A stretch of 40,632 bases of DNA from Phycisphaerales bacterium (lineage in GTDB: Bacteria; Planctomycetota; UBA1135; UBA2386). The stretch lies in the NCBI GenBank assembly GCA_020247305.1, contig JADCJE010000067.1:1-40632 (forward strand), given 5' to 3'. How positions within the stretch are numbered: position 1 is the stretch's first letter; every line of letters starts with the position of its first letter. This document shows positions 1-10,511 of the stretch, piece after piece. Position numbers and translations under genes: made by a program. Below the pieces are notes generated by a model. It saw only the letters and a list, made by a program, of their open reading frames with translations, was not told the DNA's origin and did not search any database.

Positions 1-245
1 ATCGCTACGGCGACGATCTCGAGCAGCGCAGCGTGCGTCCCGACGGCAGCATCAAGTGGGACAGCGGCATGGTGTTCGTCGGCGAAGCGTTCGCCGGCGA
101 GCAGATCGGGCTGCAGGCCTTCGAGGACGGGCTGTGGCACGTGCAGCTCGGGCCGCTGCGGCTGGGGATCCTGCATGCGCGCTCGCGGACGATCGTGCCG
201 GCGGCAGGCGGTGTCACCCATGTGCCCGGACACGGCTCGGCATGA
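1..245 (+). CDS. IS481-like transposase, C-terminal fragment (gene enters from the left edge)
   Basis: The frame is open from base 3 to the TGA at 243-245 and belongs to a gene that starts outside the window. The visible tail (about 80 residues) reads as the end of an IS481/integrase-core DDE transposase: after a basic stretch comes the pattern IKWDSGMVFVGEAFAGE, then GLWHVQLGPLRLGIL. In this family these form the small beta-strand domain after the catalytic core. The DDE residues themselves lie outside the window. The last residues (VTHVPGH) are encoded by the first copy of a repeated end motif, so the reading frame runs into the terminal sequence of the element. Family assignment rests on recalled similarity of this C-terminal pattern only. 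Confidence 0.7.
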   Translation, partial: RYGDDLEQRSVRPDGSIKWDSGMVFVGEAFAGEQIGLQAFEDGLWHVQLGPLRLGILHARSRTIVPAAGGVTHVPGHGSA

Positions 246-447
246 CGAACTGCGGCCGACGGACGGCGGGCCGGCTGGCGGCCACCCCAGGCGCCCCGCG
301 GGGTTCGGGGTCCGCTCCATCCTCGTCGCTTCGCTCCTCGGATTCCGCAGCCCCCGAACCCCGCGGCCACTGGTCAGCCGGCTCCACGAAGGGCGGCAAG
401 ACTGTCACCCATGTGCCCGGACAGAAGTGTCACCCATGTTCCGGGTT
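212..447 (+). repeat. Three-copy direct repeat of a 20-bp IS end motif
   Basis: TGTCACCCATGTGCCCGGAC occurs exactly at 212-231 and 403-422. A diverged third copy (TGTCACCCATGTTCCGGGTT) lies at 428-447, 25 bases start to start from the second. The first copy is inside the end of the transposase frame. The arrangement fits repeated transposase binding sites at an IS end. The spacing is too irregular, and the copies too few, for a CRISPR array. Confidence 0.8.
270..382. repeat. Long imperfect inverted repeat with a CTCG/CGAGG-type centre
   Basis: The arm at 270-310 (beginning GCCGGCTG and ending CCGCGGGGTTCGGGG) is the imperfect reverse complement of 351-382 (CCCCCGAACCCCGCGG, then CAGCCGGC). 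The roughly 40 bases between them contain a smaller partly self-complementary segment around 321-340 (CCTCGTCGCTTCGCTCCTCG). The RNA or single-stranded DNA could fold into a long hairpin. It lies between two copies of the IS end motif, so it is either part of the IS end or a dispersed palindromic element inserted there. Confidence 0.55.
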
Positions 448-522
448 GCACACGGGGCGAAACCGTGTTCTCGCTGGTGACGGCCCGAGATCGGGCCCTG
501 ACCGCTCACCCGCGCAATCGCC

Positions 523-3500
523 ATGAACCCGCTTTTCCTCGTTCCTCTCCTCTTCGCGACGGCGCTGCCGTCGATCCTGGCGCAGGATCCGCTGCCGGCG
601 CCGACGCCCCAAAAGGCCACGGACACCGCCGACCGGACGTTCGTCCCGGCCGACCGCGCGCCGGTCTGGACCGCCTTCCGGGATCGCCGCCCGGGCGACT
701 GGCACGCGTACTGGAACCACGCGACCGGCACGCCGAGCGCGGTGTTCGGCCCCGGCATCGCCCTCGACGGCTGGCGCGGCAACACAGTCGAGGAAGCCCG
801 GCGCCACGCGGTCGCCCTGCTCGACGCCGAGCGCGAACTGTTGGGGCTCGACGGCCTCGACCTGCGCGAGGCCATCGCGGCGCGCATGGGCCGGCTGTGG
901 TCGTTCAAGTTCGACCTCGCCTACCGCGGCCTGCCGCTGGTCGGCGGCCGCGCCGACGTGCGCGTCGGCGTGCAGGGCCGCATCGCGATGTTCGGCAGCG
1001 TCGCGTTCCCGATGCCGGCGGACTTCGTCACCACGCCGACGATCACGTCCGAGGCGGCGTCGATCCTGGCGCTGCAGGCGCTCGCGCAGCCGCTGGCGGC
1101 GAATCCGGGCGCTTCGGCTCCCGCCGCGCCGCGCCTCGTCGTCTGGGCCGACGTCACGGCCGGCCAGCGCCGCGCCCCGCAACTGGCCTGGGAAGTCGCG
1201 GTCAGCAACCTCGACGCCGACGGCAGCGGCGCGCTCGGGCGCTACTACGTCGACGCGCAGAGCGGCGCCGTGCTCGACTTCGTCAACGACAAGCACGCGT
1301 GCGGGGCTGGCTGCGCACATCCGTCGCACGGCCCGGCCGCCGGGATCGCGCCGGACCGGCCGGTCGCCGACACTCCGGCTGCCGCGCCGACGGTCGCAGC
1401 GCCGCCGCTGGCGACGACCGTCACGGTCCTCGGCTACGTCCGCACCGGCCTGTCGCCGGGCGGATTCCCGTCGTTCGTCCCGATGCGCGGCCTCGAAGTG
1501 AACGTGCCCGGCGTCGGCGTTCGGACCACGAACGCCAACGGCGAGATCCAGTTCAACATCAGCGCGCCGGTCACGATCACGATCGGAGCACTGGACGGCC
1601 GTCACCACCAGGCGATCTCGGGCGCCAGCGCGCCGAACGCGTCGGGCACGGTCCAGCCCGGCGCCAACCAGTCGATCGTCCTGCTCAGCCCGACCGCCAA
1701 CTCCGCGCAGCTCGCCCACACCAACATCGCGTTCTGGGTCGACCGCGTGAACGAATGGGCGCGCCGCATCCTCGGCAACACGACGCAGATGGCGACCGCC
1801 AGCAACGTCGACGTGGCGGCCAACATCGCGAGCACCTGCAACGCCTTCTACAACTCCAACGCCAACTCGATCAACTTCTACGCCGCGGGCGGCGGGTGCG
1901 CCAACTCGGCCTACTCGACGGTGATCGTGCACGAGTGGGGCCACGGTCTCGACGACCGCTTCGGCGGCATCTCGCAGACGCAGGGCTTGAGCGAAGGCTG
2001 GGCCGACATCGTCGCGATGTACCTCGTCGACGACCCTGAGGTCGGACTCGGCTTCCAGACCTCGGGCGTGCCGCTGCGCACCGGCCTCAACACGCGGCAG
2101 TTCCCGGTGCCGACCAGCAACGCCGTCCACGAACAGGGCGAGCCGTGGATGGGCTTTGCCTGGAAACTGCGTGAACGGCTGGTGGTGGCGCTGAACTCGC
2201 GGTCGCAAGCGATCGCGAAGTCCAACGAGATCGTGCTCGGGTCCATCGTCGCCGACGCGGTCGATCAGCCCGGCGCCGTGCTGGAGGTGTTCCTGGCCGA
2301 CGACGACGACGCCATGCTCAACAACGGCACCCCGAACGCGCCTTCGATCGTCTTCGCGTGCGGGCAGCACGCGCTGCCGACGCCGCCGCTCACCGGTCCG
2401 ACGAACGACTACTGCGCCGGCGCCATCGCCGTCGTGCACGGCGTCAACGGTCCCTACTCCAACGCGGGCGCTTCGTCGCTGCTGTCGAGCTGGAGCTGCG
2501 GCGCGCCGGCGTCCAACGCCGACGTCTGGTTCAAGTTCACGACGCAGTGGCCGGGCCAGCTGACGGTGCGCACCTGCGGGCAGACCGCGCTCGACACCAA
2601 GCTGCAGCTCCTGTCCGGCAGCTGCGGCGCGTTGGCCGTGCTCGCCTGCAACGACAACAGCTGCGGCACGCAATCGTCGATCGGGCCCGTCAGCGTGCAG
2701 CCGGGCACGTACTTCATCCAGGCCGGCGCGACGACCGTCGGCAGCTTCAGCCTCGACGTCGACTTCGCCGGTCCGATCGCCGCGGCCTCGCAGTCGCAGG
2801 GCGTCGGTTGCGGCGCCGCCTCGAAGGCGTTCTACGAGTTGTTCTCGGCCAACGGCTTCGACCTCGGCGGCCAGAGCATGCGCCTGCGCAACATGGGCAC
2901 GCACTACGTCGCCGAGCCGGGCGGCAGCTTCCTGCCGCTGACCGGCAACACGTTCCAGACGTCGCACGGCGACGACACGGTGCTGAACTTCGTGCTCAGC
3001 GTGCCGATGCCCTACCCGGGCGGCGTGTCGCAGATCCTGGAAGTGTGCTCCAACGGCTTCGTCTCGGTGGGGCCCGGCAACGGCGTCCTCGCCTCGCCGA
3101 CGGTCGGCGCCTGGCTGGCGAGCGCGCGGACGCGCTGGGGCACTTGGCGCGACTTCAACCCCGCCGCCGCCGGTTCGGGCAAGATCCACTACGACATCGC
3201 CGGCCCGATCGCCTACGTGACCTGGAACAACGTCTACACGAACGCCACCACGACGCCGTGCACCTGGCAGATCCAGTTCCACCAGTTCACCGGCGACGTC
3301 ACCATGGTCTGGCAGTCGATGCCGCAGGTGATCAGGCCGACCCTGGTGGGCTACGCCGCGCAAGGCCCCAACAACGACCTCGGCGGCATGGACCTGTCGA
3401 CTGCGATCCCGGCGACGTTCTACACCGGCGCGTTCAACGGCTCGCCGTTGGCGCTGGCCGGGACGCTGCCGCGTCTCGGCACGACGCTGACCTTGACGAC

Positions 3501-3795
3501 GAGCAGCTTCCCGTCGACGAGCCCCGTCGGCCTGCAGTTGCTCGGCGTCCAGGGTTACCTCGGCGGCATCGACCTGGCGGCGCTCGGCATGCCCGGCTGC
3601 CGCCAGTACTCCGAGGCGCTGTTCATCGGCACGCTGGCGCCAGCGGGCGGTCAGGCCGTCTACACGATGCCGATCCCGAGCCAGCTCAACCTCGCCGGCT
3701 TCCAGTTGAAGGCGCAGAGCGCGGCGTTGGTCGCCGGCTACAACGCCGGCGGCTTCACGACCTCCAATGGCGTCTGGATGACGGTCGGCATCTGA
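523..3795 (+). CDS. Secreted multidomain zinc metalloprotease (M36 fungalysin-like)
   Basis: A 1090-residue exported protease. Residues 1-21 are a signal peptide (hydrophobic core ending LPSILAQ). Residues about 85-165 look like a fungalysin/thermolysin propeptide (FTP) domain, and about 300-385 like a carboxypeptidase-regulatory-type beta sandwich. The catalytic site is HEWGH at 470-474 with the third zinc ligand in EGWAD (E491), the gluzincin arrangement used by M36 enzymes. After the protease come a PPC-like beta domain (about 627-746, with DVWFKF and GTYFIQ), a nidogen-like region (about 750-965, SNGFVSVG...TWQIQF...VGYAAQGP), and a C-terminal module (971-1090) that resembles the tails of the carboxypeptidase and lamin-tail proteins downstream. 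It probably digests extracellular protein for nutrition. The ATG at 523 is chosen because it gives the signal peptide directly. The exact peptidase family is less certain than the zinc site. Confidence 0.88.
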   Translation: MNPLFLVPLLFATALPSILAQDPLPAPTPQKATDTADRTFVPADRAPVWTAFRDRRPGDWHAYWNHATGTPSAVFGPGIALDGWRGNTVEEARRHAVALLDAERELLGLDGLDLREAIAARMGRLWSFKFDLAYRGLPLVGGRADVRVGVQGRIAMFGSVAFPMPADFVTTPTITSEAASILALQALAQPLAANPGASAPAAPRLVVWADVTAGQRRAPQLAWEVAVSNLDADGSGALGRYYVDAQSGAVLDFVNDKHACGAGCAHPSHGPAAGIAPDRPVADTPAAAPTVAAPPLATTVTVLGYVRTGLSPGGFPSFVPMRGLEVNVPGVGVRTTNANGEIQFNISAPVTITIGALDGRHHQAISGASAPNASGTVQPGANQSIVLLSPTANSAQLAHTNIAFWVDRVNEWARRILGNTTQMATASNVDVAANIASTCNAFYNSNANSINFYAAGGGCANSAYSTVIVHEWGHGLDDRFGGISQTQGLSEGWADIVAMYLVDDPEVGLGFQTSGVPLRTGLNTRQFPVPTSNAVHEQGEPWMGFAWKLRERLVVALNSRSQAIAKSNEIVLGSIVADAVDQPGAVLEVFLADDDDAMLNNGTPNAPSIVFACGQHALPTPPLTGPTNDYCAGAIAVVHGVNGPYSNAGASSLLSSWSCGAPASNADVWFKFTTQWPGQLTVRTCGQTALDTKLQLLSGSCGALAVLACNDNSCGTQSSIGPVSVQPGTYFIQAGATTVGSFSLDVDFAGPIAAASQSQGVGCGAASKAFYELFSANGFDLGGQSMRLRNMGTHYVAEPGGSFLPLTGNTFQTSHGDDTVLNFVLSVPMPYPGGVSQILEVCSNGFVSVGPGNGVLASPTVGAWLASARTRWGTWRDFNPAAAGSGKIHYDIAGPIAYVTWNNVYTNATTTPCTWQIQFHQFTGDVTMVWQSMPQVIRPTLVGYAAQGPNNDLGGMDLSTAIPATFYTGAFNGSPLALAGTLPRLGTTLTLTTSSFPSTSPVGLQLLGVQGYLGGIDLAALGMPGCRQYSEALFIGTLAPAGGQAVYTMPIPSQLNLAGFQLKAQSAALVAGYNAGGFTTSNGVWMTVGI
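3433..3795 (+). other. C-terminal planctomycete-type module of the metalloprotease (domain region)
   Basis: The last 120 residues (971-1090) follow a pattern: alternating hydrophobic strands, MPGC near the middle, G-x-A-x-Y-x-MPIP, then AGFQLKAQ, and a final TSNG-x-W-x-T-x-G. The same layout closes the proteins ending at 10464 and 12293, although the N-terminal catalytic or binding domains differ. It is probably a surface-association or sorting module; no such function is demonstrated. Confidence 0.5.
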
Positions 3796-3809
3796 AGGCC
3801 CCGCGGCTT

Positions 3810-3830
3810 GTCAGCGACGCGGTCGCTGGC
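3810..3830 (+). terminator. Short hairpin downstream of the metalloprotease gene
   Basis: AGCGAC (3813-3818), loop GCG, GTCGCT (3822-3827), extendable by two or three flanking pairs. It falls in the 52-base gap between the protease and kinase genes. There is no T-run after it, so termination is uncertain. Confidence 0.25.
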
Positions 3831-3847
3831 GAGCATTGCGCCAGACC

Positions 3848-6550
<2,703 letters not shown>

Positions 6551-6559
<9 letters not shown>

Positions 6560-6580
6560 CGGCCGGCGCGCTGACGGCCG
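6551..6580 (+). repeat. 15-bp tandem duplication across the kinase stop codon
   Basis: GCGCGCTGACGGCCG is present twice in tandem (6551-6565 and 6566-6580), with a partial third unit starting at 6581. Each full unit carries a TGA. The first is the kinase stop codon (6557-6559); the second lies out of use 15 bases later in the same frame. It looks like a recent slippage event. Confidence 0.7.
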
Positions 6581-6606
6581 GCGCGGCGCTGCCGCCTCCG
6601 GCCGGC

Positions 6607-6612
6607 TATGGT
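6607..6612 (+). promoter_or_regulatory. -10-like hexamer TATGGT before the ECF sigma gene
   Basis: TATGGT ends 11 bases before the ATG at 6624. TANNNT is rare in this GC-rich sequence, and similar hexamers precede several other first genes here. A transcript from it would have almost no leader. No convincing -35 box was seen. Confidence 0.3.
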
Positions 6613-6623
6613 GTGGTCGACGC

Positions 6624-7229
6624 ATGGACGCGGACGCGAACCCGATCACCCTGTGCCTGCGGCGCATGCAGCAGGGGGACGCCGCGGCCGAGCACGAACT
6701 GCTGCCGCTGGTCTACGCGGAACTGCGGCGCATCGCCGGCAGCCTGCTGCGCGACAACACGCCGGGCCACACGCTGCAGCCGACTGCCCTCGTGCACGAA
6801 GCGTGGCTCAAGATGGCCAAGGCCGGCGGGCAGGCCGGCGAGTACGACGGCCGCGTGCACTTCCTCGCCGTCGCCGCGCGCGCCATGCGGCAGGTGCTGA
6901 TCAACCACGCCCGCGATCGCAAGGCGCAGAAGCGCGGCGGCGACGCGGCGAAGGTGCCCTTGGACGCCGTCCTCGAATCGATCGAGGCCGAGACCGGCGA
7001 CCTCGTCGGCCTGCACGAACTGCTCGAACGCTTCGCCGTCGCCAATCCGCGGCCGGCGCGCCTCGTCGAGCTGCGCGTCTTCGGCGGCATGACGATCGAA
7101 GAGGCCGCCGCGGCCCTTGGCATCGGCGTCACGTCGGCCAAGGCCGATTGGCGGTTCGCGCGCGCCGTGCTGCAGCGCGAACTGGGGCTGCGCGGCGGCA
7201 GCGGCTCGCCGGACGACGACGACCGCTGA
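6624..7229 (+). CDS. ECF sigma factor, TIGR02999-like, kinase-associated
   Basis: A 201-residue RNA polymerase sigma factor of the ECF group. Region 2 spans about 15-90, with the LQPTALVHEAWLKM block typical of the acidobacterial/planctomycete ECF family and FLAVAARAMRQVLINHARDRKAQKRG following. Region 4 (about 135-190) has a clear helix-turn-helix (TIEEAAAALGIGVTSAKADWRFARAVL). The usual acidic DAED of region 2.2 is missing; at that position the protein reads NTPGHTLQPTALVHEAW with T46, T50 and T54. No anti-sigma gene is adjacent, whereas a Ser/Thr kinase gene lies immediately upstream. Regulation by phosphorylation is therefore plausible, as established for EcfP/PknT of Vibrio parahaemolyticus, but this is inference here. 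Confidence 0.9.
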   Translation: MDADANPITLCLRRMQQGDAAAEHELLPLVYAELRRIAGSLLRDNTPGHTLQPTALVHEAWLKMAKAGGQAGEYDGRVHFLAVAARAMRQVLINHARDRKAQKRGGDAAKVPLDAVLESIEAETGDLVGLHELLERFAVANPRPARLVELRVFGGMTIEEAAAALGIGVTSAKADWRFARAVLQRELGLRGGSGSPDDDDR

Positions 7230-7512
7230 CGCGCCGGGGCCATTGCGCTGCGGCCGCGCGGCGGCGCTCCGCTGCGCGAGTCCGCGCATGGCGGCGCGGT
7301 ACAACGCGCGACCACCGCTCGGCAAGGCGCCGCAGCGCGTCGCCGTGTGCCAAGTTGGCGTCGTCGCTGCCGTGTCGTGCAGACCACCAGCACCCACGCG
7401 TTCGTCGCGACGAGCGGGACGTTCTGAGCCGGGGCGGCGTCCGCGGCGCAGCGGCGCGACGACAGCGTCCTCGGCTGCTGCGGGCGCACCGCGCCGTCGA
7501 CCACGCCGCCGC
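7230..7512. other. Gap of 283 bases between convergent genes, no feature recognised
   Basis: This stretch separates the ends of the convergent ECF sigma and SGNH genes. Open frames pass through it on both strands, but their translations are low-complexity Arg/Ala/Pro without recognisable domains. No strong hairpin with a T-run was found. Confidence 0.4.
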
Positions 7513-8589
7513 TCACTTCGGCGCCGCGGGCCGTGCCGGAGCGGCGAGCGCGGCGGCGATCTGCTGCGCGGCCCAGGCGTTGCCCTCGCGCGTCATGTGG
7601 CCGCGGAACCAGCGCGTGCGCAGCGAGGCGTCCTGCGCCAGCCGCTGCTGGTAGGCGGCGATCAGGTCGAGCGTGGCGACGCCGTGCGCCGTGGCGTGCG
7701 CCAGCACCGCGCTGCCGTCGTCGCGCGGAGTCTCGCCGAGCTGGACGACGAGCAGGCGCGCGCCGCGCGCGCGGCAGGCGGCGGCCAGCCGGACGACGAG
7801 GCGTTTGCCGATCTCGCCGCCCTTGCCGACGAGGTGGGGCACCGGCACCTGCTTCTCGTTCTCGAACCACCAGCGCCGCGCCGTGTTGGCGAGGATCGCG
7901 TCGAGCAGCGCGCTGTGGCCGAGCGCGTCCTTCCACGGTTTGCTCGGGTCAGGGTGCGGCGCGTCGTGGTCGATCGGCACGCCGCGCAGCACGAGGCCGT
8001 CGCCATCCAGGTCGAACCACGGATTCGGCGTGTAGCGGCGCTCGTACTCGCAGCGCGTCAGGTCGTCGGGGATGAACGCCAGCACGACGTCGCTGGTCGG
8101 GAAGCGCGCGATCAGCTGCTCGGCCCGCAGCGCCGCCTGCGCGAAGCTGTAGCCGAACACGCCGCCGTTCTTCACCGGCTTGGCGACCGTCTGTTCGAGC
8201 TGGGCCGGCCACGACGCGTCGTCGTCGACCTCGTCGCCGAAGGTGAACGAGTCGCCGACGCACACGATCACGCGCTCGCCCGACGGCGGCGGGTTCGGGC
8301 CGTTGCGGCGCAGGCCGTCGGCGTCGATCGACACCAGCGTGCCCCAGTGGTTGTCGCGGCTCGCAAAACCGGCCTTGGGCACGTAGCCGAGCTGCGGGTC
8401 CTTCGCCGCCGGGTAGTTGCGCTTGAGCAGGTCCGTGCGCAGGTCGCGGAAGCTGCCGAAGTGCAGCGGGCCGCGCACGGCGCGCACCGTCACTTCGCCG
8501 AGCAGCAGCAGGACGAGCAGCGGGATCGCGGCGAACAGCAGGCGACGCCGGAGCGGCAGCGGCGGGCGCGCCGGGGCAGGTGCGGGCAT
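7513..8589 (-). CDS. Membrane-anchored SGNH/GDSL hydrolase-like protein
   Basis: A 358-residue protein with an N-terminal basic stretch and one membrane segment (about 17-33, LLFAAIPLLVLLLLGEV), so the body is probably periplasmic. Block I of the SGNH fold is VIVCVGDSFTFGDEVDD with nucleophile candidate S114. A late block GHMTREGN offers the catalytic histidine H331. In planctomycetes such proteins act on ester groups (for example acetyl groups) of polysaccharides or lipids; the substrate cannot be told here. The ATG at 8589 is chosen because it gives the anchor directly, with a TACCAT hexamer just upstream. It is divergent from the carboxypeptidase gene (168-base gap). Confidence 0.75.
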   Translation of the reverse strand: MPAPAPARPPLPLRRRLLFAAIPLLVLLLLGEVTVRAVRGPLHFGSFRDLRTDLLKRNYPAAKDPQLGYVPKAGFASRDNHWGTLVSIDADGLRRNGPNPPPSGERVIVCVGDSFTFGDEVDDDASWPAQLEQTVAKPVKNGGVFGYSFAQAALRAEQLIARFPTSDVVLAFIPDDLTRCEYERRYTPNPWFDLDGDGLVLRGVPIDHDAPHPDPSKPWKDALGHSALLDAILANTARRWWFENEKQVPVPHLVGKGGEIGKRLVVRLAAACRARGARLLVVQLGETPRDDGSAVLAHATAHGVATLDLIAAYQQRLAQDASLRTRWFRGHMTREGNAWAAQQIAAALAAPARPAAPK

Positions 8590-8595
8590 CGCCGG

Positions 8596-8601
8596 ATGGT
8601 A
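8596..8601 (-). promoter_or_regulatory. -10-like hexamer TACCAT before the SGNH gene
   Basis: On the minus strand TACCAT ends 6 bases before the start codon at 8589. If it is a -10 box, transcription would begin at about the A of the ATG, giving a leaderless mRNA. No -35 element is obvious. Confidence 0.3.
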
Positions 8602-8757
8602 GAAGCCTGCGCCACGGCAGGCCACGCCGCCAAGCGCGCGGCGTCGGGGCCCCCAAGCCGAGCACGCGGGGGCGTCGCCATGTCGGTCCACCGTGCCGAG
8701 CCATTGCGCGCACCGTCGCCGGTTGACCGGCCGTCCGCGAAGCGCGACCCTGCTGCG

Positions 8758-10464
8758 ATGCCGCGCCTCGCCGCCGTCAGCCCGCTCGCCATCGCCTGCG
8801 TCCACGCGATCGCGCAGACGCCGACCGTGACCGCCGGCGGCGAGATGATGCGCCTGGGCACGCCGAGCGTCGTCGCCGCCGCGGGCGGGGCCTGGACGGT
8901 GACGCTGCCGGTCGCGAACGACAACAACAACGCCGCGCTGCCGACGTCGTTCCGGCGCTGGTGGCACTGCGAGATCGCCAACCTGCCGGCCGCCGGCGCG
9001 ACGCTCAACATCTCGGTCACCAACGCCGGCTACACCGACATCATCCTGCCGGTCTGGTCGCTGTCGACCGACGGCGTGACCTTCGGCCCGTACAACCGTG
9101 TTCCGACGAGCGCCGTGCCGACGCTGGTCGGTTCGACGACGCACCGCTTCACGCTGGTGACGCCGCCGGGCGTGCCGCGCCTGCGGCTCGCCAAGTACTT
9201 CCCGTACACCGTGACGCGCAAGGACGCGTGGCTGCAGTCGGTCGCGAGCCACCCGCGCGTGCGCAGCGTGACCACGATCGGCAACTCGGTGCAGGGCCGG
9301 CCGATCCAACTGCTGACGCTGACCGACAACGGCGTGCCCGACGGCGGCAAGAAGCGCGTCTGGATCCACAGCGCCGTGCATCCGTCGGAGACGCCGGCGT
9401 ACTTCTTCGTCGAAGGACTCGTCGCGTGGCTGCAGGGCGGCAGCGCCGAGGCCGAGCGGCTGCTCGACGCGGCGATCGTCGACATCGTCCCCATGGCGAA
9501 CCCCGACGGCGTGTTCCTCGGCAACTACCGCACCAACGCCAACTCGGTCAACCTCGAGAACGAGTGGTCGGCGCCCTACAGCAGCACGGCGGCCGAGGTC
9601 GTCGCGCTGCGCACCGCGATCGAGGCCCGCATGGGCACGGTCACCGCGCCCGCCCCCAACCCGGTCCGGGTGCTGCTCAACCTGCACGCCTCGCACGGCG
9701 TCGGCGCGCCGTTCCACTTCCAGCACGTCGCCAACGCGAACTGGAACGCGACCACGAACAACACCGGCGTGATCCCGCTGGTCAACGCCGACGAAGGCGC
9801 GTGGATCGCCGCGTTCAAGGCGCGCAGCCCGTTCGTGAACCTCGGCGCGACGCAGAGCAGCGCGCTGACGTCGCGGCCGTTCGTCGAGTCGATGTGCCAC
9901 GACCGCTGGACCGCGGTGAACGGCTGGCTCAACGCGCCGGGTTTCCGCGATCCGGTGATGGCGATCACGTGGGAAGGCACGTACCGCCGCGGCCCCGATG
10001 GCGTGACGTGGGACACCGAAGCCGACTACCGCACGGTCGGCATGCAGGCGGGGCTCGCGCTGTTCGACTTCCTCGGCCTGCAGCTCACCGCCAGCCTCAC
10101 GCCGTACGGGTCGCCGTGCGCGAGCCTGTCGCTCGCCGGCGCGCTGACGCCGCAGCTGAGCGGCGGCCACTTCGCCAGCCTGCAGATCGCCGGCGCCGTG
10201 CCGTCGGCGCTCGGCCTGCTCGCCGTCGGCAGCCAGCAGCTCGCCGTGCCGCTGCCGTCGCCGTGGCAGGCGTGCACGCTGCTCGGCAACGCCGAAGTGA
10301 CGCTGTCGTTCGTCGCCACGCCCGCCGGCGCCGCGTCGTTCGGCTTCCTCGTGCCGCCGACGCCTGGCCTCGACGCCTTCCTGCAGGCCTTCGCCATCGA
10401 CTGGACGCAGCGGTCGCTGCCGCTCGACGCGAGCCGCGGCCTGCGCCTCCGCAACGACTACTGA
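8758..10464 (+). CDS. Secreted M14 zinc carboxypeptidase with planctomycete C-terminal module
   Basis: A 568-residue exported metallocarboxypeptidase. With the ATG at 8758 it begins with a short signal peptide (LAAVSPLAIACVHAIAQ). Residues about 25-150 form an M14-type N-terminal beta domain (RRWWHCEIANLP). The M14 catalytic domain follows: zinc ligands H208 and E211 in HPSE, H310 in LNLHAS, the conserved NPDG, and the catalytic glutamate E406 in TWEGTYR. N-terminal domain plus HPSETPAYFF resembles the cytosolic-carboxypeptidase (M14D-like) branch rather than pancreatic forms. The tail 446-568 resembles the tails of the protease and lamin-tail proteins. Earlier in-frame starts exist (ATG at 8680) but would bury the signal peptide. 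Its job is probably trimming peptides released by extracellular proteases. Confidence 0.86.
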   Translation: MPRLAAVSPLAIACVHAIAQTPTVTAGGEMMRLGTPSVVAAAGGAWTVTLPVANDNNNAALPTSFRRWWHCEIANLPAAGATLNISVTNAGYTDIILPVWSLSTDGVTFGPYNRVPTSAVPTLVGSTTHRFTLVTPPGVPRLRLAKYFPYTVTRKDAWLQSVASHPRVRSVTTIGNSVQGRPIQLLTLTDNGVPDGGKKRVWIHSAVHPSETPAYFFVEGLVAWLQGGSAEAERLLDAAIVDIVPMANPDGVFLGNYRTNANSVNLENEWSAPYSSTAAEVVALRTAIEARMGTVTAPAPNPVRVLLNLHASHGVGAPFHFQHVANANWNATTNNTGVIPLVNADEGAWIAAFKARSPFVNLGATQSSALTSRPFVESMCHDRWTAVNGWLNAPGFRDPVMAITWEGTYRRGPDGVTWDTEADYRTVGMQAGLALFDFLGLQLTASLTPYGSPCASLSLAGALTPQLSGGHFASLQIAGAVPSALGLLAVGSQQLAVPLPSPWQACTLLGNAEVTLSFVATPAGAASFGFLVPPTPGLDAFLQAFAIDWTQRSLPLDASRGLRLRNDY

Positions 10465-10511
10465 CCCGCCCGAGCCCCGCCGCGCGCGCCCGACGCGCTG
10501 GACAAACGCCC

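Larger units (their letters stand above)
1..450 (+). mobile_element. Right-hand part of an IS481-like insertion sequence
   Basis: The transposase tail (1-245) is followed by about 200 bases without a gene. That stretch carries three copies of a TGTCACCCATGTGCCCGGAC-type motif (212-231, 403-422, 428-447) and a long imperfect inverted repeat (270-382). The metalloprotease gene begins at 523, so the element probably ends near the last motif, around 447-450. Multiple short direct repeats at the end would be transposase binding sites. The left end and any target duplication are outside the window, so the outer boundary is inferred. Confidence 0.55.

Noticed and set aside
212..447. Three copies of a 20-bp motif as a possible small CRISPR array
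   Set aside because: Spacing is 191 and 25 bases, the third copy is diverged, no cas genes are present, and the first copy lies in the transposase frame. An IS end explains it better.
430..3363. Very long open frame on the minus strand opposite the metalloprotease
   Set aside because: The translation is Arg/Val/Asp-rich without domains. It is the antisense shadow expected in high-GC coding DNA. The plus strand has a signal peptide and an HEWGH active site.
7230..7512. Small RNA or gene between the ECF sigma and SGNH genes
   Set aside because: No hairpin with a T-run, no conserved motif and no coding-like frame could be supported by eye.
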